Below are positions 1 through 6,758 of a stretch of DNA of 8,312 nucleotides, piece by piece. The stretch is from an uncultured Blautia sp. (GTDB lineage: Bacteria > Bacillota > Clostridia > Lachnospirales > Lachnospiraceae). Position 1 is the first letter of the stretch. Each line of letters opens with the position of its first letter. The stretch spans positions 1 through 8,312 of the forward strand of contig URWL01000070.1 in NCBI GenBank assembly GCA_900551465.1, given 5' to 3'. The position numbers and the translations under genes are program-made. Below the pieces are notes generated by a model. It did not search any database. It saw only the letters and a program-made list of their open reading frames with translations, and had not been told where the DNA came from.

Positions 1-1224
1 CGTACTGCCTGCAAAACTGCGGAATTTCTGAGAAAAACAGGATATCAGGTAGAGGAGGATATAGCCCTTACTGGGGTAAAGGCTTCCTGGGAAAAACGGG
101 ATACACAGAAGTCAGGAGACACAGGCAGGAAGAATTCCGGATATCCGAATGTAACGGTTATTGGAGAAATGGATGCCATCGGCTGTCAAAGACATCCGAA
201 GGCAGATCCTCATACAGGAGTGGCTCATGCCTGCGGTCATCATGCACAGATGGCGGTTATGGCAGGAGCGGCCATTGCATTTTCGGATCCGGAGATAAGA
301 GGAGAGATTTCAGGTTCTCTGACCTTTCTGGCAGTGCCGGCAGAGGAATACATAGATGCAGATAAAAGAGCCGCTTTAAGAGAAAAGGGAATCCGTTTTG
401 GCTCCGGAAAAAGTGAGATGATCCGTACAGGGGTTTTTGACCATACGGATCTGGTGATGACTACTCATGTACATATGGTAGATGTAAAAGAGGACTTTTA
501 TCTGGGAAATCCTGCCTGCAACGGGTTTGATGCAGAAAGGGTCACCGTCAGGGGAAAGGCGGCTCATGCAGCCATTGATCCCTGGAATGGAATTAATGCC
601 CTGAGTATTACAAGCAGCGCCATACAGATGATGGGACTGATGCGGGAGACCTTTCGGGAGGAGGATCATGTACGCCTTCACAATGTCATACGGAAAGCAG
701 GAGATGTGGTAAACAGTGTGCCGGATGAGGCTGTAGTGGAGACAAAAATCCGTGCGTCCTCTCTGGAAAGAATTCAGGAAATCCGCCGGATGGTGGATCG
801 TGCTTATGACGGAGCTGCCTATGCTTTTGGAGGAAAGATTGAAAGAGAAAATCTTCCGGGATATATGCCTATCCGTCCAAGAATGGCAGATAAGGTTTTG
901 GTTGAAGCTGCAGAAGAACTGGGTCTTGATTACAGAAAAGTGCAGCCGGGAGATTTTAATAATGCCTGTACTGATGTGGGAGATCTGACTCAGTTGTTTC
1001 CGGTGATCAATTTTACATTCAGGGGATTTGAAGGAAGACTTCATGGTGAGGATTTTCATATCACAGATAAGGAAAAGGCCTATATCCTTCCGGCAAAGCT
1101 GATGGCGTTGACAATCTATCGGCTTTTGCGGAAAAACGGAGAAGAGGCAGAAAAAATAAAGGAAGGTTTTACTGCGGTTTTTGACAAACAGACTTATATA
1201 GAGTATATTGAAAAACAGATGTAA
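1..1224 (+). CDS. M20-family amidohydrolase (M20D-like metallohydrolase), 5'-partial
   Basis: The frame is open from the first base with no start codon in a suitable place, so the N-terminus (probably a few tens of residues) lies outside the window; 407 residues are visible. The family hydrolyses amide bonds of N-acyl or N-aryl amino acids and similar small conjugates in the cytoplasm, using a two-metal centre. Visible metal-site residues (numbered from the first visible codon) are C78 and H80 in HACGHHAQ, E115/E116 in VPAEE, H156 in THVHM and H348 in LHGEDFH, matching the Cys-His-Glu-His-His pattern of M20D enzymes. The EMDAI motif at 55-59 matches the usual ELDAL. A dimerisation domain is expected at about 170-290, containing GKAAHAAIDPWNGINAL. 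Family members include aminobenzoyl-glutamate and indole-acetyl-amino-acid hydrolases, but the substrate cannot be read here. It lies 53 bases upstream of the importer genes and may act on the imported solute (inference). Confidence 0.9.
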   Translation, partial: RTACKTAEFLRKTGYQVEEDIALTGVKASWEKRDTQKSGDTGRKNSGYPNVTVIGEMDAIGCQRHPKADPHTGVAHACGHHAQMAVMAGAAIAFSDPEIRGEISGSLTFLAVPAEEYIDADKRAALREKGIRFGSGKSEMIRTGVFDHTDLVMTTHVHMVDVKEDFYLGNPACNGFDAERVTVRGKAAHAAIDPWNGINALSITSSAIQMMGLMRETFREEDHVRLHNVIRKAGDVVNSVPDEAVVETKIRASSLERIQEIRRMVDRAYDGAAYAFGGKIERENLPGYMPIRPRMADKVLVEAAEELGLDYRKVQPGDFNNACTDVGDLTQLFPVINFTFRGFEGRLHGEDFHITDKEKAYILPAKLMALTIYRLLRKNGEEAEKIKEGFTAVFDKQTYIEYIEKQM

Positions 1225-1233
1225 GAATACAGA

Positions 1234-1248
1234 GGCTGGAATGCAGCC
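1234..1248 (+). other. small hairpin just before the potA ribosome binding site
   Basis: GGCTG (1234-1238) and CAGCC (1244-1248) form a 5-bp stem with a 5-base loop in the 53-base gap between the amidohydrolase stop and potA. There is no following T-run, so it is not a terminator. It sits four bases before the AAGGAGG at 1253-1259 and could influence potA translation or mRNA processing. A stem this short can occur by chance. Confidence 0.25.
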
Positions 1249-1277
1249 GGATAAGGAGGCAGTACAGAAACAGAAAT

Positions 1278-2372
1278 ATGACAGAGATTTGTTTGGAATT
1301 AAAAAATATCAGAAAAGGATTTTCTGATGAGGAAGAGGTACTGAAAGGTATCAGTCTTTCAATCGGAAAAGGAGAATTTATTACGTTACTGGGTTCATCC
1401 GGATGTGGAAAGACAACAACTCTGCGCATTATCGCAGGACTGGAACAGCCGGATGCAGGACAGGTTTTTCTTGATGGCAGGGATGTAACCAGTCTGAATC
1501 CTGAGGACAGAGATGTTAACACTGTATTTCAGAATTATGCGCTTTTTCCTCATATGAATGTAGCAGATAATATAGGATACGGACTGAAATTAAAAAAGGT
1601 CCCCAAGGCTGAAATTCGCAGAAAAGTAACGGAAATGCTGGAGCTGGTGCAGCTTCCCGGATACGAAAAAAGAAAGCCTTCAGAGCTTTCCGGGGGACAG
1701 AAGCAGAGAGTGGCCATTGCACGGGCCCTGATCAATAATCCACAGGTACTTCTTCTGGATGAGCCTTTAGGTGCACTGGATCTCCAGCTCCGCCGCGCCA
1801 TGCAGACCGAGCTGAAAAGACTTCAGAAAAAGCTGGGCATTACTTTTATTTATATTACCCATGACCAGGAAGAAGCCATCAACATGTCTGACAGGATTGC
1901 AGTGATGAATCATGGAACCTTTGAGCAGATCGGAACGCCGGATGAGATTTATAATCATCCCAGAACAAGCTATGTTGCTACTTTTGTTGGAAATGCAAAT
2001 ATTTTGAAAGGAAAGGCAGAGAGCACGAAGGATGGAAAGGTAACAGTAGCCATCGCCGGAGGGCATATGGAAGCAGCCTGTGAAGATGATGTCATCCGAG
2101 CAGGGGAATCCGTAACACTTGCAGTACGAAGTGAAAATATCCGGATTCAGGAAGAATGCTCCTGTGGACTGCAGGCAAAAGTGGAAGAAAAAAGCTTTGC
2201 AGCAGGACAGCTTCGTGTGGTTCTCAAACTGGCAGACGGATCAGAACTGGTAGCCAGCCGTTATGGAATAGATGCAAAAGTGGAACAGGGACAGACAGTA
2301 AGTGTCTGCTTTGCACCGGAGGATGCTGTTTTTGTAGACAGACCCGGGGAGGAAAAGAATGAGCAGGACTAA
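1278..2372 (+). CDS. potA: ABC transporter ATP-binding protein, spermidine/putrescine type (PotA family)
   Basis: This is the cytoplasmic ATPase that powers the importer encoded with the next three genes. All ABC motifs are present: Walker A GSSGCGKT (39-46), Q-loop Q85 in VFQNYALFPH, signature LSGGQKQR (137-144), Walker B LLLDEP with D161/E162, and the H-loop H195 in ITHDQEE. Residues from about 240 to 364 form the C-terminal TOBE-like domain normal for PotA and related ATPases. The 364-residue length is typical. The ATG at 1278 is the only suitable start, because no in-frame start lies nearer the AAGGAGG at 1253-1259; that leaves an unusually long 18-base spacer. The last 14 bases overlap potB, which suggests coupled translation. 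The family assignment is firm. The transported substrate is set by the binding protein and is less certain. Confidence 0.95.
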   Translation: MTEICLELKNIRKGFSDEEEVLKGISLSIGKGEFITLLGSSGCGKTTTLRIIAGLEQPDAGQVFLDGRDVTSLNPEDRDVNTVFQNYALFPHMNVADNIGYGLKLKKVPKAEIRRKVTEMLELVQLPGYEKRKPSELSGGQKQRVAIARALINNPQVLLLDEPLGALDLQLRRAMQTELKRLQKKLGITFIYITHDQEEAINMSDRIAVMNHGTFEQIGTPDEIYNHPRTSYVATFVGNANILKGKAESTKDGKVTVAIAGGHMEAACEDDVIRAGESVTLAVRSENIRIQEECSCGLQAKVEEKSFAAGQLRVVLKLADGSELVASRYGIDAKVEQGQTVSVCFAPEDAVFVDRPGEEKNEQD

Positions 2373-3225
2373 AATAAAAAAACACAGTTCTTCCGTATGG
2401 ATGATCCTTCCTCTTTATTTTTTTACACTTGTGTTTGTGGCGGGGCCTCTTATTTATATGGTAGCCTTAAGTTTTGCACAGCCGGGAAGTGGTTCGTCAG
2501 TAGAGTGGAACATGACTCTGGAAAACTATAAAAAAATCCTGGATCCTGTATACCTGCAGACTTTTCGGGAATCTTTTCAGCTTGCCCTGACCAGCACGAT
2601 CATTATCTGTATATTAGGATATCCATTTGGATATTTTATGGCAAAGATGTCTGAAAGCTGGAAAAAGAAAGCCATGCTCCTTTTGATGTTGCCTTTCTGG
2701 ATCAATTCTCTGATCCGGCTTTATGGATGGATTATCATTCTCCAGAACCGCGGCATCTTGAACCATGTGCTGAAAACGCTGGGGATCATTGATAAGCCGC
2801 TGAAGCTTCTCTACAGCTATCCGGCCATTGTGGTGGGAATGGTGTATGTGCTGCTTCCATTTATGATCCTTTCTGTATATTCCAGTGCAGAAAAGCTGGA
2901 CTGGTCTCTTGTGGAAGCGGCCCGAGATCTTGGGGCAGGAAAGATAAAAGCTTTCTGGACAGTGTCCTTTAAGCTGACTCTTCCGGGGCTTCTTTCAGGT
3001 GTGATCCTGACTTTTATTCCTTCCATGGGTCTGTTTTTTATCGCGGACATTCTGGGAGGAAATAAGATTGTTCTGGTAGGAAGTCTGATCCAGGAACAGA
3101 TGACCAGAGGAAGCAACTGGCCTTTTGCGGCAGCACTTGCCGTGGTACTGATGCTCCTTACTTCGCTGATGATCGGTCTGTACCGTAAAATTACAAATGT
3201 AAAGGAACTGGAGGGAATCGGATGA
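2359..3225 (+). CDS. potB: ABC transporter permease, spermidine/putrescine type (PotB family)
   Basis: This is one of the two inner-membrane permease subunits of the importer. It has 288 residues, with hydrophobic stretches at about 15-39, 73-95, 103-126, 154-177, 211-234 and 253-275, giving six membrane segments as in PotB. The cytoplasmic EAA loop that contacts the ATPase is clear at 186-194 (EAARDLGAG) and continues into KIKAFWTVSFKLTLPG. The ATG at 2359 has GGGGAGG at 2346-2352 with a 6-base spacer, and lies inside the end of potA. The stop overlaps the potC start as ATGA. The sequence looks intact. It should pair with the next gene as a heterodimer. Nothing seen in it identifies the substrate. 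Confidence 0.94.
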   Translation: MSRTKIKKHSSSVWMILPLYFFTLVFVAGPLIYMVALSFAQPGSGSSVEWNMTLENYKKILDPVYLQTFRESFQLALTSTIIICILGYPFGYFMAKMSESWKKKAMLLLMLPFWINSLIRLYGWIIILQNRGILNHVLKTLGIIDKPLKLLYSYPAIVVGMVYVLLPFMILSVYSSAEKLDWSLVEAARDLGAGKIKAFWTVSFKLTLPGLLSGVILTFIPSMGLFFIADILGGNKIVLVGSLIQEQMTRGSNWPFAAALAVVLMLLTSLMIGLYRKITNVKELEGIG

Positions 3226-4028
3226 AAAAGAATTCAAAATTTTCCAGCCTGTACATGGGGATCATCTTTTTCCTTATGTATCTTCCGGTGGCAGTGGTGA
3301 TTATTTTCTCCTTTAATGAGTCCAAGCTTCCTGTACGTTTTACCGGTTTTTCGCTGAAATGGTATCAGGAACTGCTGGGTGACAGTGCTATGATCGAGGC
3401 TCTTGGAAACAGTCTGATCCTTGGTGTATCAAGCTGCCTTGTAGCGGCGGTGATCGGAACTCTGGGAGCGGTAGGTCTGGCCAGAATCCACTGGAAGACC
3501 AAGGGGGCGCTGGAATATATTTCCATCCTGCCTCTGATGATCCCGGAAATTATCCTGGGAATGGTACTGATGGCATTTTTCTATTTGCTGAATATTCCTT
3601 TTGGAATGCTGACACTGCTTCTGGGACATACGGTTTTTTGTGTACCGTATATTCTGATGCAGGTAAAGGCCCGGCTGGCAGGAATGGATCCTTCTCTGGA
3701 GGAAGCTGCCAGAGATCTGGGGGCGGGAAGTTTTCGGGCATTCTGGGATATCACACTTCCTCTGATCATGCCGGCTGTAGTATCGGGATCACTTCTGGCG
3801 TTTGCCATGTCCATGGATGATGTGGTGATCAGTATTTTTGTCAACGGACCCAGGATATCCACGCTTCCAGTCAAGGTGTATACGCAGCTGAAAACAGGAG
3901 TGACACCGGAGATTAATGCCTTATGTACTTTAATGCTGGTCTTTACGATTGGAGTTTTTGCAGTTTATCATCTGACAGGCAGATTATTAAAAAGAAAAAA
4001 CAGACTCTTTTCAATAAAGAAAAAATAG
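3222..4028 (+). CDS. potC: ABC transporter permease, spermidine/putrescine type (PotC family)
   Basis: This is the second membrane permease of the importer and the partner of PotB. It has 268 residues, with six hydrophobic segments at about 10-30, 65-88, 100-123, 128-147, 180-203 and 234-254. The EAA loop is at 161-169 (EAARDLGAG), followed by SFRAFWDITLPLIMP. The SMDDVVISIF segment after it is typical of PotC. The start overlaps the potB stop by four bases (ATGA, 3222-3225), with GGAGGG at 3210-3215 and a 6-base spacer, so translation is probably coupled. The tail is rich in lysine and arginine (LLKRKNRLFSIKKK), consistent with a cytoplasmic C-terminus. A putative promoter for the next gene begins within its last codons. 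Confidence 0.94.
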   Translation: MKKNSKFSSLYMGIIFFLMYLPVAVVIIFSFNESKLPVRFTGFSLKWYQELLGDSAMIEALGNSLILGVSSCLVAAVIGTLGAVGLARIHWKTKGALEYISILPLMIPEIILGMVLMAFFYLLNIPFGMLTLLLGHTVFCVPYILMQVKARLAGMDPSLEEAARDLGAGSFRAFWDITLPLIMPAVVSGSLLAFAMSMDDVVISIFVNGPRISTLPVKVYTQLKTGVTPEINALCTLMLVFTIGVFAVYHLTGRLLKRKNRLFSIKKK

Positions 4029-4036
4029 GCTATACT
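4008..4036 (+). promoter_or_regulatory. putative internal sigma-A promoter for the binding-protein gene
   Basis: TTTTCA (4008-4013, four of six matches to TTGACA) is followed after exactly 17 bases by TATACT (4031-4036, five of six matches to TATAAT). Transcription would start near 4043, giving a 34-base leader ahead of the ATG at 4077. A separate promoter here would let the binding protein be made in excess over the permeases, a common arrangement for ABC importers. No experimental support is available from sequence alone. Confidence 0.4.
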
Positions 4037-4045
4037 AAAATAGTA
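4033..4045 (+). repeat. 13-base dyad TACTA-AAA-TAGTA overlapping the putative -10
   Basis: This is a perfect inverted repeat with 5-base arms and a 3-base centre. It covers the second half of the TATACT -10 and the expected transcription start. It could be an operator half-site pair or a short 5' hairpin in the mRNA. The arms are short and AT-rich, so chance is a fair alternative. Confidence 0.3.
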
Positions 4046-4076
4046 CAGTTTAATATTGCATAAAGAGGAGGACACT

Positions 4077-5105
4077 ATGAAGAAATCAATTGTTATTGCA
4101 TTATGTGCAGCGCTTTCTGTTACTGCAGCGGTACCAGTCAGTGCAGACAGTGAAAAAGAACTGGTGCTTTTTACCTGGGAAAATATGTTTCCTCAGGAAG
4201 TGCTGGACGGATTTGAGAAGGAAACAGGAATTAAGATCGTGTATTCCAACTTTGATACAGATGAAACTATGTTTGAAAAACTGTCTATGGCAAAAGGCGG
4301 TGACTATGATATTGTGATCGCCGACGACTATATCATCGAAAATGTAGTACAGGAAGGTCTTGCAGAAAAGCTGGACCAGTCAAAGCTGACAGGATTTGAG
4401 AACATCAATCCTTTATATCAGGGACAGTTTTATGATCCGGATAATGAATATACGATACCTTATGGAGCAGGTATCCCTCTGATCGTTTATGATCCGGAAA
4501 TGGTGGATATTGAGATTAAAGGCTATGCGGATCTCTGGGATCCTTCTCTGGAGGACAGCATTGCTCTGGTGGCAAATTATCGTGTGATCAACGGTATTAC
4601 AAACCTGACGCTTGGAAAGAGCATGAATGAAGAAGATGTGGAATCTATTAAAGAAACAGGGGAAAAACTTCTGGAGCTGGCGCCGAATGTTCGTCTGATC
4701 CAGGATGATAATACACAGAATGCCCTTTTGAACGGAGAGGCAAGTTTGGGCTTTCTTTATACCTCACAGGTGACAGCTGCCCTTGCAGAATATCCGGAAC
4801 TTGAGGTGGTTTATCCGGAGGAAGGGCTGGGATTTGGTATTATGGGAATGTTTATTCCAAGCCAGGCGCCGAATAAAGAGGCAGCATATCAGTTTATGGA
4901 TTATATCCTTCAGCCGGAAGTGGCGGCACAGTGCACTGATTTTATCGGCTATTACAGTACAAATAAAGCGGCAGATGAGCTGGTAAATCCGGATCTGGTC
5001 GTTCCGGATTCTGTGAAAAAAGGCGAGATCGTACAGAATGTAAGTGCAGAAGCAGAGGAACAGTACAACAAGAACTGGACAGAATTCAAGGCTGCCTGCG
5101 ACTGA
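4077..5105 (+). CDS. potD: ABC transporter substrate-binding protein, spermidine/putrescine type (PotD/PotF family)
   Basis: This is the extracellular solute receptor of the importer. The ATG at 4077 has AGGAGG at 4066-4071 with a 5-base spacer and gives 342 residues; an in-frame TTG at 4056 lies before this site and is rejected. A Sec signal peptide spans about 1-23, ending VSA before D24. There is no lipobox cysteine: C10 follows IAL and sits too early. The mature protein aligns along its length with E. coli PotD, for example FTWENMFPQEVL, ETGIKIVYSNFD, DYDIVIADDY and IGYYSTNKAA. W34, Y85 and the GY of IGYY are kept. By eye alignment, however, E. coli D168, E171, W255 and D257, which contact spermidine, correspond to N167, V170, G254 and M256 here, and W229 to Y228. 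The fold assignment is firm; spermidine or putrescine as the ligand is doubtful. Confidence 0.92.
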   Translation: MKKSIVIALCAALSVTAAVPVSADSEKELVLFTWENMFPQEVLDGFEKETGIKIVYSNFDTDETMFEKLSMAKGGDYDIVIADDYIIENVVQEGLAEKLDQSKLTGFENINPLYQGQFYDPDNEYTIPYGAGIPLIVYDPEMVDIEIKGYADLWDPSLEDSIALVANYRVINGITNLTLGKSMNEEDVESIKETGEKLLELAPNVRLIQDDNTQNALLNGEASLGFLYTSQVTAALAEYPELEVVYPEEGLGFGIMGMFIPSQAPNKEAAYQFMDYILQPEVAAQCTDFIGYYSTNKAADELVNPDLVVPDSVKKGEIVQNVSAEAEEQYNKNWTEFKAACD

Positions 5106-5125
5106 CAGGACAAAGGGGGTACAGG

Positions 5126-6748
5126 ATGGAAATTTACAAAGGTACTGCAACCTTTTCGGGAATTGCCATCGGTAAGATTTTATATTACAGCAGAGGCGAG
5201 TATCAGATACGTCAGTGTCTGGTGAGCAATATAAAAAAGGAAATCCAGGACTTTCATGAAGCGAGACGGCAGATTATCTGTACTCTGGAGAGGCTTTATG
5301 AGGAAAATCGACAGATCAATGAACAGGCTGCGAATATTTTTCTGGGACAGATACGTCTTCTGAGATCAGAAAGCTATCAGAAAGCTATTGAAAGCTGTAT
5401 TTCTTCGGAGAAGGTAAATGCTGCCTATGCTGTTATGACAAACAGGGATGAAGTAACAGAAACCTTCCGAAATCTGGAAGAGCCTGTAATACGCAGAAGA
5501 ATCCAGGATATTCAGGAGGTTTCCGGAAGGCTGATACAGATACTGGGAGGCGCATGTGTGAAGATCAATCTCGGAGAGAATCCGGTGATTGTCGTGTCGG
5601 AATCGCTTGCGCCTACAGAGATCATGGAGATGGATAAAGACAAGCTGCTGGCTGTAGTTATGCACCATGGGTCTGCAGTATCTCATACGTCCATTGTTGC
5701 AAAAACAATGGAGATTCCTTCTCTGGTAGACATAGAAGCTCATGACGAATGGGACGGACATATGGCTATTGTGGACGGTTATACGGGTACTCTGTATCTG
5801 GATCCGGATCAGGAGACAAAGAAAGAGTACAGAATTCGTTTTGAAGCTGACAAAAAAGAAAAAGAAGAACTTCTGAAATTAAAAAATCAGGCAGATGAGA
5901 CGGTAGATGGAAGAAAAGTTGGTCTTTATGCCAATATCGGAAATATGAGTGACCTGAATAATGTACTTTATTACGGTGCTTCTGGAATCGGTCTTTTGAG
6001 GAGTGAATTTCAGTATTTGGGAAGAGAAAATTATCCCAGAGAAAATGAACTTTTCCGTGCATATAAAAAACTTGCAGAGACCATGGGCGACAGGCTTGCT
6101 GTGATACGTACTGCAGATCTGGGAGCAGATAAGCAGGCCTCTTATCTGGATATTCCGGAGGAGGCAAATCCGATCATGGGAAACAGAGGCATACGCCTGT
6201 GCCTGGATCGTAAGCGGATGTTTAAGGCTCAGCTCCGGGCAATTTACCGTGCAAGTGCCTATGGCAATCTTGCAGTGATGTACCCTATGGTGGCTTCAGA
6301 AGCCGAAATGGATGAGATTGAGGCACTGGTCTGTGAAGTGAAAGAAGGTCTTACAGAAAAGGAAATTCCTTTCCGTGATATACAGACAAGTATTATGATC
6401 GAAACCCCGGCAGCCGTGATGATCAGCCGGGAACTGGCCAAAAGAGTGGATTTTCTCAGTATCGGTACTAATGATCTGACACAGTATACCCTTGCCATGG
6501 ACAGGCAGAATCCCCTGCTGAAAAAAAAGTATGATGATCATCATCCGGCCATTCTGCGAATGATACAGATGGTGGTAGAGGCTGGTCATGCAGAAGGAAA
6601 AAAAGTCGGGATCTGTGGAGAAATTGCAGCAGATACCGGGCTTACAGAAACATTCCTGCGTATGGGTGTGGATTTTCTGTCGGTTGTTCCTGCCTGTATC
6701 CTTCCGGTGCGGAAGGCTCTGAGAGAAACGGATCTCAGTGTGAAATGA
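5126..6748 (+). CDS. ptsI: phosphoenolpyruvate-protein phosphotransferase (PTS enzyme I family), stand-alone paralogue
   Basis: Enzyme I takes phosphate from PEP onto a histidine and passes it to HPr, in the cytoplasm. Domains in order: N-terminal HPr-binding helical region (about 1-140), phospho-histidine domain with H187 in GSAVSHTSIVAK, then the PEP-binding barrel. The barrel shows R292 (GLLRSEF), R328 (RTADLGADK), NPIMGNRGIR, E426 (IMIETPA), D450 (SIGTNDLTQY), R460 (AMDR) and the active-site C497 (GICGE). These match E. coli enzyme I H189, R296, R332, E431, D455, R465 and C502. The start has AAAGGGGG at 5112-5119 with a 6-base spacer. At 540 residues it is about 35 shorter than usual and lacks the normal C-terminal tail. 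There is no GAF domain, so it is not PtsP of the nitrogen PTS. No ptsH or EII gene is nearby. Databases may label it ptsP under the family name. Confidence 0.9.
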   Translation: MEIYKGTATFSGIAIGKILYYSRGEYQIRQCLVSNIKKEIQDFHEARRQIICTLERLYEENRQINEQAANIFLGQIRLLRSESYQKAIESCISSEKVNAAYAVMTNRDEVTETFRNLEEPVIRRRIQDIQEVSGRLIQILGGACVKINLGENPVIVVSESLAPTEIMEMDKDKLLAVVMHHGSAVSHTSIVAKTMEIPSLVDIEAHDEWDGHMAIVDGYTGTLYLDPDQETKKEYRIRFEADKKEKEELLKLKNQADETVDGRKVGLYANIGNMSDLNNVLYYGASGIGLLRSEFQYLGRENYPRENELFRAYKKLAETMGDRLAVIRTADLGADKQASYLDIPEEANPIMGNRGIRLCLDRKRMFKAQLRAIYRASAYGNLAVMYPMVASEAEMDEIEALVCEVKEGLTEKEIPFRDIQTSIMIETPAAVMISRELAKRVDFLSIGTNDLTQYTLAMDRQNPLLKKKYDDHHPAILRMIQMVVEAGHAEGKKVGICGEIAADTGLTETFLRMGVDFLSVVPACILPVRKALRETDLSVK

Positions 6749-6758
6749 GGATAGATTT

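Noticed and set aside
376..1059. 227-codon open frame on the minus strand
   Set aside because: It lies wholly antisense to the M20 amidohydrolase, whose metal-binding motifs are intact. The minus product has no recognisable domain and is a compositional shadow.
1108..1136. Perfect TTGACA at 1108-1113 as a promoter for potA
   Set aside because: At 17-base spacing the -10 position reads GAAAAA, and it lies within the amidohydrolase gene with no good -10 nearby.
4056..4076. In-frame TTG at 4056 as an earlier start for the binding protein
   Set aside because: The AGGAGG at 4066-4071 lies downstream of it and is ideally spaced for the ATG at 4077, which also begins a standard signal peptide.
4104..4106. 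C10 of the binding protein as a lipoprotein cysteine
   Set aside because: The preceding residues are IAL, with L at -1, and the hydrophobic segment before it is too short for a lipoprotein signal; VSA-D further on fits type I cleavage.
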